From Treponema sp. UBA4326 (lineage in GTDB: Bacteria; Spirochaetota; Spirochaetia; Treponematales; Treponemataceae): 7,626 bases of DNA. Under the pieces are notes generated by a model that saw only the letters and a list, made by a program, of their open reading frames with translations, made no database searches and had not been told where the DNA came from. Positions 5,919 to 7,626 of the stretch are shown piece by piece. The stretch spans positions 1 to 7,626 of the forward strand of contig DGTW01000128.1 of NCBI GenBank assembly GCA_002393835.1, written 5' to 3'. The position numbers and the translations under genes were made by a program. Positions within the stretch are counted from its first letter, which is position 1, and each line of letters begins with the position of its first letter.

Positions 5919-7136
5919 TTAGACAAAGCCCTTCTTTCGTAAAAGACGCAGCATTGCCTCTGCGACATCAGGATCGAACTGAATCCCCTTGTTTTTTTCC
6001 AGTTCAGAAAGTATGACAGCATCATCCAGATGATTTCGGTATGAGCGGTTCGTGTGCATGGCATCGTAAGAATCTGCAACGGCTATAATGCGAGCCTGAA
6101 TCGGGATTTCCTTGTCATGCAGTCCCCTGGGATAGCCTTTTCCGTCGTAGCGTTCATGGTGAAAAAGAACAGCCTCACGGATTCCTTTGACAGCCGCAAA
6201 GTCAGAGAGAATTTCAGCCCCGTAAGAAGTATGTTTTTTCATCTCGGCCCATTCTTCATCAGAAAGTTTTCCAGGCTTGCACAAAATTTCTTTTGGAATC
6301 AGAACTTTTCCGACATCATGCATCATTCCCATATAATAGATGTTTTTTTGGAATTCTTCATCGAAGCCCATTTCTTTTGCAATTTCTTTTGAATAGAAAC
6401 CTACATGAGAGGAGTGCATTTTTGTGTATTCATCGCGGGTATCGATAAAGCGGGCGCAAAGTTTTAAGAGACTGTCGATTTTTTCGTTGTCGATTGCGGC
6501 CTGAGCCTTTATGGTGTGGTAGAAAAACAAAGATACGATAAAGACAATGAGCGAGACCGCAAGGAATACCAAGGCAACGATAAAAGAAGGCTCCCGAAGC
6601 GGATTTCGTATGAACCTGCCGGTGAGGATAAAATCACTTCCGTTCATAAGATTATCAGAATAGAGAACGAAACCTAATTTTATGCTGTTGTGAGGGTGAA
6701 TTACCGTTGTAAAAAAAGAATCGATGCCCGTGATGGAAATTTTTCCGATTGTATGAACATAGTCAGCGTTCCAGCTTGAATCAATTCTGCCTTCCGTCGG
6801 TATTGTCATTACGAGATTCCAGTCAAGGAAAGCTGCATCTGACTTGTTGTAGATGTAAATGTCGTACTGGCTTCCCCAGCTTCCGTCCCATTCCTGCCAG
6901 CAGTTTTTTATATTGTCAGCTTTAAAAGGGATTTCCATTTTGATGTCAAGGTTTACGCTGCCAGTAACGGTTCTTCCAGATTTTGTAAAAGTGATTACCT
7001 GCTTGTTCTGAATGAAAATACGCAGGGACATAACGCAGATAAATAAAAGGCTCGTCAAAAATATAATCAGCGAGAAGGAGATAAGCTTATTTTTTTTGAT
7101 GAAAGACAACCGCCGTCTAACTAAAGGATTATTCAT
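5919..7136 (-). CDS. Membrane-anchored HD-GYP protein with CBM2-like extracytoplasmic domain
   Basis: The product has 405 residues and is predicted to hydrolyse cyclic di-GMP in the cytoplasm in response to an outside signal. Architecture: a basic N-terminus, membrane segment at about 17-41, extracytoplasmic beta-rich domain at 42-183, second membrane segment at 184-207, a short helical linker, and the HD-GYP domain at about 220-400. HD-GYP residues visible are His241 and His244 (HSSHV), His273-Asp274 in HDVGK, His302, His326-His327, GYP at 334-336, Asp355 in VADSYDAM and Arg364/Arg367, so the metal and ligand sites look intact. The outer domain carries Trp80, Trp83, Trp87, Trp106, SSWNA at 120-124 and IKLGF at 152-156. 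This order resembles carbohydrate-binding module family 2, though it is judged by eye. The start is the only ATG after an in-frame TAG; its ribosome site (AGGG, 3 bp away) is weak and closely spaced. It lies 33 bp after the methyltransferase gene and may be cotranscribed with it. Confidence 0.92.
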   Translation of the reverse strand: MNNPLVRRRLSFIKKNKLISFSLIIFLTSLLFICVMSLRIFIQNKQVITFTKSGRTVTGSVNLDIKMEIPFKADNIKNCWQEWDGSWGSQYDIYIYNKSDAAFLDWNLVMTIPTEGRIDSSWNADYVHTIGKISITGIDSFFTTVIHPHNSIKLGFVLYSDNLMNGSDFILTGRFIRNPLREPSFIVALVFLAVSLIVFIVSLFFYHTIKAQAAIDNEKIDSLLKLCARFIDTRDEYTKMHSSHVGFYSKEIAKEMGFDEEFQKNIYYMGMMHDVGKVLIPKEILCKPGKLSDEEWAEMKKHTSYGAEILSDFAAVKGIREAVLFHHERYDGKGYPRGLHDKEIPIQARIIAVADSYDAMHTNRSYRNHLDDAVILSELEKNKGIQFDPDVAEAMLRLLRKKGFV

Positions 7137-7143
7137 CTGCCCT

Positions 7144-7158
7144 ATAGGACTAGCCTAT
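7144..7158 (-). promoter_or_regulatory. Small inverted repeat before the HD-GYP gene ribosome site
   Basis: ATAGG (7144-7148) and CCTAT (7154-7158) can pair around a 5-nt loop in the 33-bp gap. The downstream arm also takes part in the overlapping 8-bp palindrome CCTATAGG (7141-7148), whose end merges with the AGGG ribosome site. It has no T-run, so it is not an intrinsic terminator. Any effect on translation is speculative. Confidence 0.25.
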
Positions 7159-7169
7159 CACGGAAATTG

Positions 7170-7626
7170 CTACTTGTCGAGTTTTTTCTGCTCAGCCAGG
7201 GAATTTCGCTCCCAAAATACGCCGTCCTTGTATCCCTGAATCGACTTGTCTTTTTCGGCCCGAATCAGTCTTTTTTGAGCGAACAGGCAGTATTCCTCGC
7301 TAAGCTCCACTCCCAAAAAGTGGCGGCCGAGTTTTTTTGCCACGACACTGGCTGTTCCGCTTCCTAAAAAGGGGTCAAAAACGATGTCGCCGGGCTTAGA
7401 GCTTGCAAGAATCAGCTTGGCATAGAGTTTTTCCGGCTTTTGTGTCGGATGGTCTGTGTTTTCAGGCATTGACCAGAAGGGAACTGAGATGTCGTCCCAG
7501 AAATTACTGGGATAAGTCAGGCGGAAGTTGCCTTCACTGCCCTCCTCCCAGTCTTTGGGCTTTCCGTTTTCCTTGTAAGGGGCAATCACCCGTCTTTTTT
7601 GCTTTACAGCCTCCACATCAAAATAG
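7170..7626 (-). CDS. DNA methyltransferase, C-terminal part (N6-adenine/N4-cytosine type; 5' end outside window)
   Basis: The reading frame is open to the window edge, with YFD encoded upstream of the GTG at 7614-7616. That GTG is therefore probably an internal valine, not a start. About 151 residues are visible. They include YFDVEAV, common before the C-terminal half of such enzymes, HPTQKPEKL (HPTQKP at 7434-7451; motif X region) and VFDPFLGSGT (FDPFLGSGT at 7353-7379; motif I, the S-adenosylmethionine site). The conserved sequence LGRHFLGVELSEEYC follows. The order X then I with the catalytic motif IV (DPPY-like) upstream indicates a beta-class amino-methyltransferase; motif IV itself is not visible here. 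Adenine or cytosine specificity and the target site cannot be decided. No restriction endonuclease is visible on the downstream side, so it could be a solitary methylase or the modification half of a system continuing upstream. The C-terminal tail is Lys-rich. Confidence 0.9.
   Translation of the reverse strand, partial: YFDVEAVKQKRRVIAPYKENGKPKDWEEGSEGNFRLTYPSNFWDDISVPFWSMPENTDHPTQKPEKLYAKLILASSKPGDIVFDPFLGSGTASVVAKKLGRHFLGVELSEEYCLFAQKRLIRAEKDKSIQGYKDGVFWERNSLAEQKKLDK

Noticed and set aside
7614..7616. GTG as the start of the methyltransferase gene
   Set aside because: The frame stays open upstream to the edge and reads YFDVEAV, a usual internal segment of this family. The visible part also lacks motif IV, so the true start is outside.
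18..7626. A defence island, prophage or other multi-gene novel system
   Set aside because: Apart from one partial methyltransferase, the genes are metabolic, transport, signalling or envelope types with no phage, nuclease, toxin or recombinase gene, so a linked new system is not supported.

Overview
All genes in this window lie on the minus strand, so transcription runs from the high-coordinate end to the low end. In reading order they are: the C-terminal part of a DNA methyltransferase (cut by the window edge), a membrane-anchored HD-GYP signalling protein, an O-acetylhomoserine sulfhydrylase (metY type), a solute-binding lipoprotein, a fabF-type ketoacyl-ACP synthase, and a secreted DUF3943-type, probably outer-membrane, protein. 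The gene content, relaxed lipobox, AT-rich gaps and moderate-GC coding sequence suggest a host-associated or gut spirochaete close to Treponema. That assignment is inference from protein character, not from a marker gene.

Region by region: 7170-7626 encodes methyltransferase motifs X and I, with the catalytic motif IV expected beyond the edge. 5919-7136 encodes a protein with two membrane segments, an extracytoplasmic beta-rich domain and a cytoplasmic HD-GYP domain. 4563-5837 is a full-length PLP enzyme of homocysteine/methionine synthesis. 2922-4499 is an LplA-like extracellular binding lipoprotein with no permease genes beside it. 1608-2864 is a complete condensing enzyme of fatty acid elongation. 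18-1550 is a DUF3943 protein. Gaps are 33-81 bp, no stretch above 300 bp lacks a gene, and no convincing intrinsic terminator is visible.

The genes do not form an obvious single pathway. Several gaps hold plausible sigma-70-like promoters, so this looks like a row of mostly separate units in the same orientation. No tRNA, rRNA, CRISPR, insertion sequence or recognisable riboswitch was seen.

The most notable item is the HD-GYP protein. The spacing of Trp, Asn and Gly residues in its extracytoplasmic domain resembles a family-2 carbohydrate-binding module, which would make it a candidate polysaccharide-sensing c-di-GMP phosphodiesterase. Second is the start of the DUF3943 gene, where a promoter-like sequence ends 8 bp before the ATG and is overlapped by a long inverted repeat.
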